Source: UBA12087 sp964370815 (GTDB taxonomy: Bacteria; Chloroflexota; Anaerolineae; Anaerolineales; Villigracilaceae). Taken from it: 64,000 nucleotides of DNA. Where the stretch lies: positions 1 to 64,000 of the forward strand of contig CAYJKQ010000001.1 of assembly GCA_964370815.1 (NCBI GenBank). The letters run 5' to 3'. The notes under the pieces are model-generated. The model worked only from the letters and a program-made list of their open reading frames with translations, was not told the origin of the DNA and did no database searches. The first letter of the stretch is position 1, and the number at the start of each line of letters is the position of its first letter. Positions 24,975 to 34,079 of this stretch are shown in pieces. Position numbers and translations under genes: made by a program.

Positions 24975-26909
24975 TTAGAGCAAATTTCGGATCTCTATTG
25001 GTTCGAGAATATCTGTCAGGGGAAAACCGAAAATCCGGGAGTAAAAATAGAGCTCCACTTCCAGGGCTCGTTTGATGCTCCCGGCTTTCCGAAAGCCATG
25101 TTGCTCACCCTCGAATGAAACATAAGCTACAGGTAATCCTTTTGCAATTAACGCCTGGAAAATGCGTTCTGATTGGATAGGTGGCACGACTTTATCCTCA
25201 CTTCCCTGCAGTAAAAGAACCGGCGCATCGATCTGATCTATAAAGTGGATAGGAGAGCGCTGACGGTAAACATCTTTGGATGCAGGGTATGGACCAACCA
25301 GGCTATCGAGGTAATGTGCTTCGAATTTATGTGTATCCAAAGCCAGAGTTTCAAGAGAGCCGATGCCATAGCGGCTGACAGCAGCTGAAAAAGTATTGTG
25401 AAAAGTCAGGGCACATAAAGCAGTGTAACCTCCGGCGGAACCTCCAGTGATGGACATTCGGTTTCCATCCACAAGTCCTTGCTTAGCGAGATAATTGGCA
25501 CCCTGGATGCAATCTTCCACGTCGAGCACACCCCAATTCCCATTCAAGCGTAGACGGTAGTGGCGGCCATAACCGGTGCTGCCACTGTAGTTTACATCCA
25601 GCACTGAGAAACCCCGGCTGGTCCAGAATTGGATCTTCAGATTGAAGGCAAGAGTAGCTGCTGCAGTGGGTCCACCGTGTAGCATGACGATAAGAGGAGG
25701 TTTTTCACCTGGGGGAGAGTTGTAGTTTGTATTTGCCGGGGGGTAGAAATTTCCATAAGCACTCAGGTTATTTTGAGATGGAAATTTAATCACCTGTGGA
25801 AGGGAGATAAAGCCTTCTTCAATGAGGTTTGATCCTACCTGGCGTAATACTTTTAATGTACCCAACTCCAGATCGAGATTGACCAGCTCTGCCGGGCGAT
25901 CGGTTGATCCACCTACAAATAAGATCTTTCCATCTTTTACACTAAGAGAAGAGAATTCGACATAAGGAGTTGGTATATTCGTCAGCACTCCATTGAATAT
26001 TTCCAGGCTGGCGAGGTGATTCTTACCTGCCCTGGTATAAGTGCAGATCAAATGATCGGACCCAAAAAAGGCGTAAGTGGATAAACCAAAAACCCATTGG
26101 GGTAATCCAAATTCAGCTTGAAGATCACATAAAGAAATGATCCGTTCATCTTTGATCTGATAAGGATTCCACCAACCACTTCGATCCGAGATGAAAAACA
26201 ATTCGCCTTCAGGTGACCATTCAGGTTGAAAAATCGATTCAGACGGTCCACCTGCAATACGGTGGGGATGAAAAATATCTCCATCAACACCGATGGACCC
26301 GACCCAGAGTTCACAGCCATCCCAGGGCATATTGGGATGGTTCCATGTCAACCAGCACATAAGGCTGCCATCCTGGCTTATTCTGGGATTTGAATAAAAA
26401 TCGTTTCCTGAGACAAGGACTTCTACGCGTGAACTCCCATCCAGGTGGATGGCAACCAGTGAATTGATGACTTCCTGCTCACTTTCTGCATGTTGTTCAC
26501 GGACGCAGATCAGGCGTTGATGGTGATCATCCAATGCGAAATCAGCGTAACGATCGTGGTTATTGGGAGTGAGTGCTTGCGGTTCTTTTCCTGGAACCTG
26601 GCAGTAGAGACGTTGATCCATAAAATTGCTGAAATATACTACCCCGTTGAAAACCTGGTAAGCTGCGCCGCCGTACTCATGCACCCTGTTACGGACGTTG
26701 AATTCAGGAGGTGTGATATCGGTAATATGTCCATCCGGAGATAGACGAACGATCACCTGGCGACCAGCCTGATTTGCACGAAATTCGAGCCAATAAATGG
26801 AATCCTGGTCACATATGATCTCTTCAATTCGAATGGCGTTGGCAGTAACCAGATCCGTTGTTATGGGGGATTTCCAGGAACCATAAGGGGCGATCGTTTT
26901 TTTTGTCAT
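24975..26909 (-). CDS. S9 family prolyl oligopeptidase-like peptidase
   Basis: The 644-residue protein has an N-terminal seven-bladed WD40/TolB-like propeller (about 40-380) and a C-terminal alpha/beta hydrolase. Catalytic residues are visible: Ser in GGSAGGY, Asp in QGSEDKVVPP and His in EGEQHGFRK. Family members cleave short peptides, often acyl- or dipeptidyl-peptides. There is no signal peptide, so it is probably cytoplasmic. I choose ATG 26909 (MTKKTIAPYG), with AGGA upstream, over an in-frame start seven codons earlier. It is monocistronic. Confidence 0.9.
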   Translation of the reverse strand: MTKKTIAPYGSWKSPITTDLVTANAIRIEEIICDQDSIYWLEFRANQAGRQVIVRLSPDGHITDITPPEFNVRNRVHEYGGAAYQVFNGVVYFSNFMDQRLYCQVPGKEPQALTPNNHDRYADFALDDHHQRLICVREQHAESEQEVINSLVAIHLDGSSRVEVLVSGNDFYSNPRISQDGSLMCWLTWNHPNMPWDGCELWVGSIGVDGDIFHPHRIAGGPSESIFQPEWSPEGELFFISDRSGWWNPYQIKDERIISLCDLQAEFGLPQWVFGLSTYAFFGSDHLICTYTRAGKNHLASLEIFNGVLTNIPTPYVEFSSLSVKDGKILFVGGSTDRPAELVNLDLELGTLKVLRQVGSNLIEEGFISLPQVIKFPSQNNLSAYGNFYPPANTNYNSPPGEKPPLIVMLHGGPTAAATLAFNLKIQFWTSRGFSVLDVNYSGSTGYGRHYRLRLNGNWGVLDVEDCIQGANYLAKQGLVDGNRMSITGGSAGGYTALCALTFHNTFSAAVSRYGIGSLETLALDTHKFEAHYLDSLVGPYPASKDVYRQRSPIHFIDQIDAPVLLLQGSEDKVVPPIQSERIFQALIAKGLPVAYVSFEGEQHGFRKAGSIKRALEVELYFYSRIFGFPLTDILEPIEIRNLL

Positions 26910-26984
26910 AATTGAGTTCCTATCAAACATCTGCTAATGGTCATTAAATTTTCCTTTTTTTGCCTGACATTCTCTCAAAGAACA

Positions 26985-27100
26985 CAGGGACGGTGTGAAT
27001 TAAATGGCACTTGCACCTGTATGCAAAAGCAGGTGAGAATCTTTCCTGTCAGGGGAGGAGACCCTTCATTTCCCTTCAAGTGATCCAGGGTGACAAGAAT
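26985..27100. repeat. Dispersed non-coding repeat, copy 2
   Basis: This gap between two minus-strand genes carries GGGACGGTGTGA, CACTTGC, GCAGGTGAG, GGAGGAGACCC and GGTGACAA, all shared with the repeat at 2180-2365. A short CACCTG/CAGGTG inverted repeat is at 27015-27035. The GGAGGAGACCC block is in the opposite orientation to copy 1 relative to the GGTGAG arm. Confidence 0.65.
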
Positions 27101-27143
27101 TACATGCGAAGCCATACTCAAGATGAGCAATTCATAAATATAA

Positions 27144-28121
27144 TTAATCGTAAATCTCCGGGTTGACACAATTTGGTAATTTCTCGCCTTTAAGACCAGC
27201 AATCAGGTTTTCTGCTGCCATGATCGACATCCTGGCGCGGGAAGAATTGCTTGCGCTGGCAATGTGTGGGCAGATGATGAGGTTATCCAATTCAAGCAGT
27301 GGGCTATCCAGGGGGAGCGGTTCAGGTTCGGTCACGTCCAGGGCAGCAGCCTGGATGCGGCGGTGTTTTAGCGCGGCATATAGAGCAGCTGAATCGATCA
27401 CACCTCCGCGGGCGGTATTTACCAGGATGGCATTTGGTTTCATCTTATTAAAGGAAGCAGCGTCGATCATATAGTGGGTTTGAGTTGTGAGTGGTGTATG
27501 GATGGATATAAAATCCGATTGGCGGAGCAAAGTATCCAGATCAACCTGGCGGGCATTTATACCGGCTACATCTTCATTCCGGTTGGGATCGTGGAATATT
27601 ACCTGCATATTGAAGCCTGCGGCTCGTCGGGCAACTGCCTGACCGATGCGACCAAATCCGATGATCCCCAGAGTGGCACCACTAATATCTGAACCAAGCA
27701 GGAGTGATGGGCTCCAAGTTTTCCATTTTCCGGATCGCACGAACTGGTCAGCCGCGATGATGCGCCGGGCTGAGCTAAGCAGCAGGCAGAAAGTAAAATC
27801 AGCTGTGGCATCGGTCAGGATCCCGGGTGTATTACCGACCGGTATGCCAAGCTTGGCGGCTGCAGCAATATCAATATTGTCATAACCAACTGCATGATTG
27901 CTGATCACTCTGAGGTTCTTTCCGGCAGCCTGCATCAACTCGGCATCAATCCGGTCTGTTAAAAGTGTGAGTAAACCTTCCATGCCCAGTACGCGTTTCA
28001 GCAGGACTTCTCGGGTTGGAGGCAGGTCATCCAACCAGATCTCGGCATCGCAAAATTCCTGGATCATATGCAAACCCTGCTCGAGGATCATTCGTGTTAC
28101 GAAAACTCTGGGTTTGGGCAT
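27144..28121 (-). CDS. D-isomer-specific 2-hydroxyacid dehydrogenase (glyoxylate/hydroxypyruvate reductase)
   Basis: The 325-residue NAD(P)-dependent enzyme has the Rossmann motif GFGRIGQAVARR (about 152-163) and the catalytic trio: Arg in VNTARGGVID, Glu in EPEPLP and His in CPHIASAS. The family reduces glyoxylate to glycolate or hydroxypyruvate to D-glycerate. The divergent glycerate kinase next door favours the hydroxypyruvate/glycerate role. The start is ATG 28121 with GGAG seven bases upstream; a TTG four codons earlier would overlap the SD. Confidence 0.88.
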   Translation of the reverse strand: MPKPRVFVTRMILEQGLHMIQEFCDAEIWLDDLPPTREVLLKRVLGMEGLLTLLTDRIDAELMQAAGKNLRVISNHAVGYDNIDIAAAAKLGIPVGNTPGILTDATADFTFCLLLSSARRIIAADQFVRSGKWKTWSPSLLLGSDISGATLGIIGFGRIGQAVARRAAGFNMQVIFHDPNRNEDVAGINARQVDLDTLLRQSDFISIHTPLTTQTHYMIDAASFNKMKPNAILVNTARGGVIDSAALYAALKHRRIQAAALDVTEPEPLPLDSPLLELDNLIICPHIASASNSSRARMSIMAAENLIAGLKGEKLPNCVNPEIYD

Positions 28122-28168
28122 TAGGGTCTCCAATCAATTAAATATACCACTTGTAACTGAAAATTAAA

Positions 28169-28197
28169 TTGCATATTCCAACCAGTGATGCTATTAT
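28169..28197 (+). promoter_or_regulatory. Promoter of the glycerate kinase gene, leaderless geometry
   Basis: TTGCAT (28169-28174) and TATTAT (28192-28197) are separated by 17 bases, and the -10 ends seven bases before the ATG at 28205. No SD is present before the ATG. Confidence 0.5.
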
Positions 28198-28204
28198 TTG
28201 AATA

Positions 28205-29551
28205 ATGATAACCGAAGAAGCTTTTTCCACTTATACACTAAGACATCACCCGCATGGTGCGGGAATCCAAAGGATCCTGGCTGCAGCCATCCAGGGGGTT
28301 GAACCGGGCGCGGCGGTACGCAGGTGGGTGGCGCGCAGCGGTGATTTATTGCGCATAGGCAATATTGAGTACGACCTGACAAAAATTGATAGGATCCTTT
28401 TAATTGGTATTGGTAAAGCTGCGCCAGCCATGACTGAGGCAATGCATATGGTTCTGGGTGAAAGAGTCAGTGGCGGTGTGATCATCACGAAGACAATACC
28501 GGATGATCATTCCGTGAGATTACCAATTTTTGAAGCAGGGCATCCCATCCCGGATGAGCGCAGTCTTTTGGCGGGGGAGAAGATCTTCAAATTGTTGGAA
28601 GATCTTCAGGCAGATGACCTGGTGATCTGCCTGATCTCGGGTGGGGGATCAACCCTGGTAAGTGTTCCTCATATGGGGATTTCGTTAGGAGATTATCAGC
28701 AACTGACCAACCAACTTCTGGCATGTGGCGCACGGATAGATGAGATCAACACCTTGCGTCGGCAACTGGACCGGATCAAAGGCGGAGGTCTGGCGCAAGC
28801 TGCCAAACAAGCACAGGTGGTCAGCCTGATTCTGTCGGATGTGGTCGGAGATCCTTTGGAAGCGATCGCCTCCGGTCCTACTGTAGAAAACCCGACCAGC
28901 CTGAAAGATGCGCTGGCTATTTTAGATAAATATAAATTGCGTGACAAGGTTCCTGGCTCGGTCCTGGAGTTTCTGAAAAGCTGCCCAATTGAACAGACAC
29001 CTTCGAAAACTGGTTTTGAGAAGGTTCACAACCTGATCGTCGGAAACAATTTACTGGCAGCCCAGGCTGCTCTGGACCAGGCGCGGAGAGAAGGCTTTAA
29101 TTCCTATCTGTTGCGCACCGATTTGCAGGGTGAAGCCCGTCAGGCAGGTCATGAACTTTGCAACACATTGCGATGGGCGTGGCATAAGGGGGACCCGGTG
29201 GCACGCCCGACCTGCATCCTGGCTGGGGGAGAGACCACCGTCAGTCTGCAGGGGGAGGGGCGTGGTGGACGCAATCTTGAGTTGGCGCTATCGGCTGTGA
29301 CTGACCTGGCGGATTTTCCGAATGTGTTGCTGGTAACCCTGGCAACAGATGGTGAGGATGGGGTCACGGATGGGGCGGGGGCAGTGGTTACAGGGGAATC
29401 CTTTACCCGGGCAGCAGCACTCGGGATGCAACCTGAGGTATTTCTTGCGAGGAATGATTCCTATACCTTCTTTTCTGCTTTGGATGATGTGTTTAAACCA
29501 GGACCGACCGGCACGAATGTTAATGACCTGACATTTCTATTCACTTTTTGA
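28205..29551 (+). CDS. Glycerate 2-kinase (MOFRL family)
   Basis: The 448-residue product belongs to the DUF4147/MOFRL glycerate kinases, which phosphorylate D-glycerate to 2-phosphoglycerate. N-terminal domain features are LIGIGKAAPAM (about 66-76), EAGHPIPDERS and SGGGSTLVSVP. The C-terminal MOFRL domain has AGGETTVSLQGEGRGGRNLELAL and ends in GTNVNDLTFLF. It is divergent from the hydroxypyruvate reductase, so together they feed hydroxypyruvate or glyoxylate-derived glycerate into lower glycolysis, as in the serine or glycerate pathways. Confidence 0.92.
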   Translation: MITEEAFSTYTLRHHPHGAGIQRILAAAIQGVEPGAAVRRWVARSGDLLRIGNIEYDLTKIDRILLIGIGKAAPAMTEAMHMVLGERVSGGVIITKTIPDDHSVRLPIFEAGHPIPDERSLLAGEKIFKLLEDLQADDLVICLISGGGSTLVSVPHMGISLGDYQQLTNQLLACGARIDEINTLRRQLDRIKGGGLAQAAKQAQVVSLILSDVVGDPLEAIASGPTVENPTSLKDALAILDKYKLRDKVPGSVLEFLKSCPIEQTPSKTGFEKVHNLIVGNNLLAAQAALDQARREGFNSYLLRTDLQGEARQAGHELCNTLRWAWHKGDPVARPTCILAGGETTVSLQGEGRGGRNLELALSAVTDLADFPNVLLVTLATDGEDGVTDGAGAVVTGESFTRAAALGMQPEVFLARNDSYTFFSALDDVFKPGPTGTNVNDLTFLFTF

Positions 29552-29807
29552 GGGAGAAGCAGGGGTTTAAACAATTGAACAGCCGGTATGGATGACCCAG
29601 ACAAAATCTTCACCCATGGTCAACCTGAAAATTCCATTGTGTGAAATACAAAGAGTAGATTTATGGACGGAATGTCCTGATCCACCCTACTGAAAGGTTG
29701 GTTGGTTTTTTAGAGAAGAATCCCATGAAATAAAACCCCATCAATGGTGAAAAATGCTACAATATCAATAGCGTGGAAAGGTCGCCTGGCTTGGGAAAGG
29801 GAAAATC

Positions 29808-31313
29808 ATGGATATCCAAAAATTACAAAAACAAATCAAGTGGCTGCCTGCCAGCTGGCTGGCCAGGATGGAAAAATACCTATTCCATTTGCCTGGAATA
29901 AAGGCAAAGATGGAAGCGGAATATGAAGATCTCATGGCTGGAATGGAAGAATCGGTTAAACCGTACCGGAGTGATTTTGCATCCCATAAGCATCTCCCCA
30001 AAACTGGCCTGGAGAAGTCAGAAATTCTAAATCAATTGGAAGCGTTGAAAACAAGGGAGGAATCCCGTTGGAAAGATGGATATGTGTCAGGCGCAGTTTA
30101 TCATGGTAATGAATTGTTTTTAGAATTTCTGAACCAGGTATATGCCATTCATTCGCAAGCCAATCCGCTGCACACAGATGTCTGGCCGAGTTCAACCAAG
30201 TTTGAGGCTGAGATCGTTGCCATGACAGCGGATATGTTGGGGGCGGCAGAAACTGAGGACGAGATCTGCGGAACGGTCAATTCAGGAGGCACCGAAAGCA
30301 TCTTACTTGCTATGAAAACATACCGTGACCAGGCACGGGAAGAAAAAGGCATACGCCAGCCTGAGATGATCGCCCCCAGCTCTGCTCATACCGCATTTGA
30401 CAAAGCGGCTCAATATTTTGGGATCAAATTGATACGAACCCCAGTTGGTCTGGATTTCAGGGCGGATGTGAGTGCGGTGCGGCGAACCATTAACCACAAT
30501 ACGATCGCAATAATTGGTTCGGCACCCTGTTTTCCCCATGGTGTTATGGATCCTATTGAAGAACTATCTACAATTGCACTATCCCATGGGATCGGGTTCC
30601 ATACGGATGCCTGTTTGGGAGGTTTCGTACTCCCCTGGGCAGAAAAACTTGGATACCCTATTCCATCCTTTGATTTCCGCTTACCGGGGGTGACCTCCAT
30701 GTCTGCTGACACACATAAATATGGATTTGCCGCAAAGGGCACATCAGTGGTTCTGTATCGTGGTTTGGAACTGCGCAGGTTTCAATATTTCACTGCTGCA
30801 GACTGGCCGGGTGGTCTATATTTTTCACCTACATTGGCTGGCAGTCGTCCGGGCAGTCTGAGTGCAGTCTGCTGGGCAGCCATGTTAGCGATGGGGCAGG
30901 ATGGTTATATGGAAGCCACAAAAAGCCTGCTGGAAACTGCTGCAATCATCAAGGCAGGAATAACAAACATTCCAGAACTCTACCTGTTAGGGGATTCGCT
31001 GTGGATACTTGCATTTGGTTCTAATTCACTCAATATTTACCAGGTGATGGACCAAATGATCCAATCCAAGTGGAGTTTAAATCCATTACAAAAACCGAGT
31101 GCAGTGCACATTGCCTTGACCCTACGACAAACACAAGCGGGCGTTGCAGAGAAATTCATCCACGACCTGCGCCAGGCGGTGAAGTATGTAAAGATGCACC
31201 CGCAAGAGGAAAGCGGCAGCGCTCCGGTTTATGGGATGGCCGCAACAATTCCATTACGAGGTTTGGTGCGTGAAATGCTCAGACGGTTTGCAGACCTGTT
31301 ATATAAAGTGTAA
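29808..31313 (+). CDS. Sphingosine-1-phosphate lyase-like PLP-dependent enzyme
   Basis: The 501-residue protein belongs to the group II PLP decarboxylase fold and looks specifically like sphingosine-1-phosphate lyase. SGAVYHG is at 94-100, GTESILLAMK at 161-170, and the PLP-contacting His is in SSAHTAFDKA (H194). The cofactor Asp is in HTDACLGGF (D267) and the Schiff-base lysine in SADTHKYG (K304). The length and the SADTHKYG-x-x-x-KGTSVVLYR block match the lyase better than glutamate decarboxylase. There is no N-terminal membrane helix, as in known bacterial forms. It would cleave a phosphorylated sphingoid base to an aldehyde and phosphoethanolamine. No sphingolipid gene is nearby, so the real substrate is open. 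Confidence 0.85.
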   Translation: MDIQKLQKQIKWLPASWLARMEKYLFHLPGIKAKMEAEYEDLMAGMEESVKPYRSDFASHKHLPKTGLEKSEILNQLEALKTREESRWKDGYVSGAVYHGNELFLEFLNQVYAIHSQANPLHTDVWPSSTKFEAEIVAMTADMLGAAETEDEICGTVNSGGTESILLAMKTYRDQAREEKGIRQPEMIAPSSAHTAFDKAAQYFGIKLIRTPVGLDFRADVSAVRRTINHNTIAIIGSAPCFPHGVMDPIEELSTIALSHGIGFHTDACLGGFVLPWAEKLGYPIPSFDFRLPGVTSMSADTHKYGFAAKGTSVVLYRGLELRRFQYFTAADWPGGLYFSPTLAGSRPGSLSAVCWAAMLAMGQDGYMEATKSLLETAAIIKAGITNIPELYLLGDSLWILAFGSNSLNIYQVMDQMIQSKWSLNPLQKPSAVHIALTLRQTQAGVAEKFIHDLRQAVKYVKMHPQEESGSAPVYGMAATIPLRGLVREMLRRFADLLYKV

Positions 31314-31335
31314 TCGTTAGGTAACGAATTTTTCA
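31314..31335 (+). terminator. Weak terminator after the S1P-lyase-like gene
   Basis: TCGTT and AACGA pair around a short AGGT loop immediately after the stop codon, and AATTTTTC follows. The stem is short, so efficiency is doubtful. The next gene converges from the right. Confidence 0.45.
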
Positions 31336-31399
31336 TTTGCTTATATTAGCCCAAATCAAATTGAGATCATCAGGTCATAAATATGCCATCGTGAAAGGT

Positions 31400-31960
31400 T
31401 TATTTCTTCTTGAAATAATACCAAGCTGAGGGTCGCCCTTTTCCCTGTTCGTAATTAATCAGGTCAAAACTATTCCTGAAATCTGTGGTCATTTCTGATT
31501 TATTTATTCCTTTAACCATGGAGTCGGATGGTTGAAATGCATAGATCATGATCACGCCGTTCGGCTTTATCCACCTTTCCAATCCTTCGATATAGCACAA
31601 GCGACCTGTTTCGGAAAGATTATGGAAGCAACCCATGTCCAGACCCAGATCATACGGACCTGGCAGATCAAAAGTTGCCAATTTTGTCACATCCGCCACA
31701 AGAAGCGTTTTTTGATAATCTCTTAATTTTCTTTTAGCCTTATCAATCGCCAGAGGTGCATAATCCAATCCAGTGATCATCCAATTGTGCTGGGCAAGAT
31801 AGAGCAGATTGGTCCCTGTACCGCAACCCAGATCGATTGCATTCCCAGGTGTTTTTCCTGAGATAAATCGAATCAATTCTGGCGCAGGAACACCTGTATC
31901 CCAACGAGGGTTTGATAAATATTTTATATTGAAAGCTATTCGTTGCAGGTATCTTTTCAA
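31400..31960 (-). CDS. Small class I SAM-dependent methyltransferase
   Basis: The 186-residue protein has the SAM-binding motif IDLGCGTGTNLLYLAQ (about 42-57), GLDYAPLAIDKAKRK (motif II) and LGLDMGCFHNL. The latter resembles the thiopurine/tellurite-resistance (TehB-like) group. The substrate is unknown. The start is a TTG (LKRYLQR); no ATG is available in frame upstream and there is no SD, so the 5' end is uncertain. It is monocistronic and convergent with the PLP-enzyme gene. Confidence 0.75.
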   Translation of the reverse strand: MKRYLQRIAFNIKYLSNPRWDTGVPAPELIRFISGKTPGNAIDLGCGTGTNLLYLAQHNWMITGLDYAPLAIDKAKRKLRDYQKTLLVADVTKLATFDLPGPYDLGLDMGCFHNLSETGRLCYIEGLERWIKPNGVIMIYAFQPSDSMVKGINKSEMTTDFRNSFDLINYEQGKGRPSAWYYFKKK

Positions 31961-32387
31961 TGTTAATTCATTTTATCCAATGAAGTGCGCAGTTTATTAA
32001 TTTGCCTTATTCTTACCTAACTGATTTCATTCATCGCGATTTTAAGGTTGAATGCCTTTTTTCGATAAATATTCCTCACAAGTTTAACATATCTGCTAAA
32101 ACAATTTCTTAATGTAAAACCAGCAGATAATGATTTCCAGAGGATCAATTATTTTACGAAACTGGAATAGAACTGACTATAATGTAGTTAAATTTTTTCC
32201 TGATCGTACGATTTAATTATATAGACTTAAAATTTTCAGATAACCTGAAGACTTCAGAATACAATGATCCTTAAAGGTCTCAAATTCTTGATCAGGAGAA
32301 TTTATTTGGACCAGGTGAGTGGATGACAATAGAAATTATATATCCACTTTGGTTAGTTAATCCTTTAGAAAAAAGGAATTAATATGC
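31961..32387. other. AT-rich intergenic region with one promoter candidate
   Basis: No gene, RNA or repeat is evident. A good -10 TATAAT (32178-32183) has a partial -35 TTACGA 18 bases upstream (32154-32159). It points at the plus-strand GT87-like gene, which would then have a leader of about 200 bases. Confidence 0.5.
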
Positions 32388-33560
32388 ATGACTAAATCTT
32401 CATTTCTGCAAGGATGGAAGCTGTTATTTTTCTCAGGAATCCTCATCAGCAGCATCATTGTCCTATCATTATTCGCTCCAATTAAAATTCGTTCAGATAT
32501 GGATTTTTCGATGCTGTATGCAGTAGATCAAGGATTGCGTCATGGAATTGGATTCTATGATCACATAGGACAAACAGAGGTAATAGCTTCCCAATTGGGA
32601 GTAAAACCATCCGACTTAAACTTGCCTCATTTTATTTACCCTCCATACTTATCTTTGGCGACATTTTACCTAGCTTGGTTTTCTCCTGACCAAGCAGCAC
32701 GAATGTGGTTTTTTCTATCGGTTGGAATGATATTCATTTCTAATCACTTTTTACTGCGGGGACAATCTATTCTTAAAAAATCATTAGGGCTCATCCTATC
32801 GTTTCTGGCATTGCCGGCTCTTGGTGGACTTTTAGTAGGGCAATTTGTTGCCCCTGTATTGCTCGGTTTGGCAATTATCGTGGAGGGTTCCAAACGCGAA
32901 TCATCCTGGATCGTTGCATCAGGATTGATCCTCCTGACAATTAAACCCCAACTCGGGTTGATACCATTTTTAGCGGTATCACTTTGGTTATTGGTACGTA
33001 AACAGTCGTGGTCCAAACGTTCCATAGTAATAAGTATCCTTGGTATTATTCTGCTTTTAGTGATTTCCTGGTTGGTGGATCCTGCTTGGCTGGGAGATTA
33101 TTACCGATCCATAATGGAATTTCGAAATTTGCCTACCTACAGGGTGTGTGAGATCTGCTCTGGGCTTTCGGTGCATCTGTCAAGATTCTTAACTGGGAAA
33201 CCCAACACATCCCTGGCTTTAATCCTGGGTGCAGGAATGACAATCGGATTAGGTGCTTTATTCATTTTCCGTAGATGGTGGAAATTAAACCTTCCAATCA
33301 TTTTGGTCATGGCGGTTATCTCCACCATGTTAGTTAATCCTTACCTTAACAATTATGATTACCTGCTTCTTTTCATACCTATGGCATTTATTCTTACTGG
33401 TCCTTCCACTAGGTTAGAATACTTGCTACTAATTGTTTCCTTTCTAATTCCTTGGTTAAGTTTTACTTCTGGAGCAAGAATCCACGTCGCATTTGCACTT
33501 TCTTCTATCTCATGCTTATTTCTCATTTGGTTAATTGCACTAAACCCAAAAATAACGTGA
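32388..33560 (+). CDS. GT87-like membrane glycosyltransferase (DUF2029)
   Basis: The 390-residue protein has about ten membrane helices. It shows family-like features: an acidic pair in the first outer loop (SDMDFSMLYA), YPPYLSL after it (about 85-91), GQFVAPVLLG and TIKPQLGLIPF. GT87 enzymes are GT-C mannosyltransferases that use polyprenyl-phosphate sugars outside the membrane. AAGGA precedes the ATG. The base composition is more AT-rich than the flanking genes. It is monocistronic and the acceptor is unknown. Confidence 0.75.
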   Translation: MTKSSFLQGWKLLFFSGILISSIIVLSLFAPIKIRSDMDFSMLYAVDQGLRHGIGFYDHIGQTEVIASQLGVKPSDLNLPHFIYPPYLSLATFYLAWFSPDQAARMWFFLSVGMIFISNHFLLRGQSILKKSLGLILSFLALPALGGLLVGQFVAPVLLGLAIIVEGSKRESSWIVASGLILLTIKPQLGLIPFLAVSLWLLVRKQSWSKRSIVISILGIILLLVISWLVDPAWLGDYYRSIMEFRNLPTYRVCEICSGLSVHLSRFLTGKPNTSLALILGAGMTIGLGALFIFRRWWKLNLPIILVMAVISTMLVNPYLNNYDYLLLFIPMAFILTGPSTRLEYLLLIVSFLIPWLSFTSGARIHVAFALSSISCLFLIWLIALNPKIT

Positions 33561-33921
33561 TCCTATTTCCAAGTGCACTTATTAAAAATCCCTGGTGAGA
33601 GTTTCAATCTGGAAGGCTAGAAGCGGAGATAGCTGAATAGAAATAGGAGAAGTTCCAATGGGATGGGTGGCATAAAAATTAATGGAATCAAAGGAAAGGA
33701 ATGTAAAATATGATTGCCAAGAACCACTTTTTCTGTTGCTAAAATTATTATTGCCTGATATTTTTAACAACGTGGTATTCTTATATTATCTTTCGGTTTC
33801 CATTACCGATGTGCCATCATCCCAATGATAGAATTGTATAAGAAAGATTCAAGTTCAAGAATATCTAAAATCTTCTATTCTGATTATCGTAATCCATCAA
33901 TAAAATCTTAAAAAAAATTCT

Positions 33922-33999
33922 CGTGCATATTGCACGATTTGAAATTACGGCTGGATCTTCCGGAGGGATGGACGGAGGGGGTCCGAAAGATAAGCCAGC
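33922..33999 (+). other. Unassigned structured element upstream of comM
   Basis: The 519-base gap before comM is AT-rich except for this GC-rich patch. It holds a CGTGCA/TGCACG hairpin (33922-33936) and then a long stem. GCTGG (33950-33954) pairs with CCAGC (33995-33999). Inside it, ATCTTCCGGA pairs with TCCGAAAGAT with one mismatch, separated from the outer stem by a three-base bulge. The inner loop is purine-rich (33965-33981). No T-run follows on either strand, so it is not a simple terminator. It does not match any riboswitch or ribozyme consensus I can recall. It may be a small RNA or a repeat. Confidence 0.5.
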
Positions 34000-34044
34000 A
34001 TCGAAAAAAAATTCATGGTTTTCCTAAATATATGATTTCTCAGG

Positions 34045-34073
34045 TTGACTAATCGGAAATTCGCATCTAAACT
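34045..34073 (+). promoter_or_regulatory. comM promoter, leaderless geometry
   Basis: TTGACT (34045-34050) and TAAACT (34068-34073) are separated by 17 bases, and the -10 ends six bases before the ATG at 34080. The only SD-like bases (AAAGG) are one base from the ATG and too close to work. Confidence 0.65.
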
Positions 34074-34079
34074 AAAGGC

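Noticed and set aside
33950..33999. Terminator for the GT87-like gene
   Set aside because: The stem is almost 400 bases after the stop and is followed by A-rich, not T-rich, sequence on the plus strand.
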